Shown here piece by piece: positions 33,670 to 33,857 of a stretch of DNA of 33,857 bases (positions are counted from its first letter, which is position 1; every line of letters begins with the position of its first letter). The position numbers were made by a program, and so were the translations under genes. Under the pieces are notes generated by a model. The model did not search any database, had not been told where the DNA came from, and worked only from the letters and a program-made list of their open reading frames with translations. This DNA is from Candidatus Omnitrophota bacterium (GTDB lineage: Bacteria > Omnitrophota > Omnitrophia > JAHJGZ01): the NCBI GenBank assembly GCA_018823795.1, contig JAHJGZ010000028.1, positions 1 to 33,857 on the forward strand, read 5' to 3'.

Positions 33670-33857
33670 TTACGGCTTTTTATCTATCGCTTTCTTTATC
33701 GCTTCCATTATTGTTTCCTGCGATGCAATATGCCCAATTCCTTTACTCCCGTCGGAAAGGGCCCCTTTCGTTGGATTAATAAGACCAAATCCACGGCTGG
33801 TAAGCTTTTTTATATTATCCTGAGTAATAGTATTATTCCACATGTTGGAATGCATGG
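33670..33857 (-). CDS. C-terminal end of a CoaC-like flavoprotein (phosphopantothenoylcysteine decarboxylase family), truncated by window edge
   Basis: The last ~62 residues of a gene that enters from the right. AMHSNMWNNTITQDNIKKL matches the PxMNxxMW region of CoaC/HFCD flavoproteins, and GLINPTKGALSDGSKGIGHI matches the substrate-clamp strand that in E. coli Dfp reads ACGDIGPGR. Two usual residues differ: the Asn of PxMN is His, as in some other family members, and the clamp Cys aligns with Asp. With CoaB directly downstream it is the expected CoaC partner. The true start is outside the window; the internal ATG at 33855 is not the start. Confidence 0.75.
   Translation of the reverse strand, partial: MHSNMWNNTITQDNIKKLTSRGFGLINPTKGALSDGSKGIGHIASQETIMEAIKKAIDKKP

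Overview
The window reads as an AT-rich chromosomal segment of an uncultured diderm (LPS-bearing) bacterium. Four LPS-transport or lipid A genes, a type IV pilus assembly cluster, a regulatory PTS with HPr kinase and very long secreted ChaN/TIKI-like proteins together are most like Candidatus Omnitrophota (PVC-side bacteria). That assignment is inference from gene content, not from a marker gene. Almost all genes are on the minus strand; only comF and an lptF/G gene (16333-18224) are on the plus strand.

Layout, left to right. (1) 1-5065: a truncated secreted protein, a CcdA/DsbD-type membrane protein, a secreted MEMO1-AMMECR1 fusion, a small secreted charged protein, a second MEMO1 protein and a xylose-isomerase-like TIM barrel, all downstream of (2) glucose-6-phosphate isomerase (5132-6553). 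These probably form one leftward unit. (3) 6863-16190: two adjacent paralogous exported proteins of 1671 and 1235 residues with a ChaN/TIKI-like N-terminal domain. The first is preceded by a strong promoter, a cyclic-di-GMP-I (GEMM) riboswitch and an overlapping intrinsic terminator. The second ends in a response-regulator-receiver-like domain although it begins with a signal peptide. (4) 16333-18224, plus strand: comF and lptF/G. (5) 18300-25152: metK, a nucleotidyltransferase, PTS enzyme I, HPr, YvcK, HPr kinase and EIIA, a regulatory PTS module with all phosphorylation sites intact and no EIIB or EIIC here. (6) 25348-27993: lptB, an LptC/LptA-like protein and an LpxL-type acyltransferase. 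(7) 28088-30967: PilP-, PilO- and PilM-PilN-like proteins directly downstream of tRNA-Leu and tRNA-Cys. (8) 31359-33857: a HEAT-repeat protein, CoaB, and the end of a CoaC-like flavoprotein cut by the window edge.

The main candidates for something new are: (a) the c-di-GMP riboswitch driving a giant exported ChaN-like protein, with an upstream hairpin that can pair with the aptamer; (b) its paralogue with a receiver-like domain on an exported chain; (c) a family of intergenic elements (1147-1317, 6569-6812, 25164-25350, short form 22028-22086) in which up to three hairpins keep perfect pairing while the stem sequences differ, framed by short conserved boundary words and ending at the next gene's ribosome-binding site.

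Intergenic stretches over 300 bases: 6554-6923 holds a composite hairpin element and a terminator; 11940-12369 holds the riboswitch leader; 30968-31358 holds two tRNAs and their promoter.
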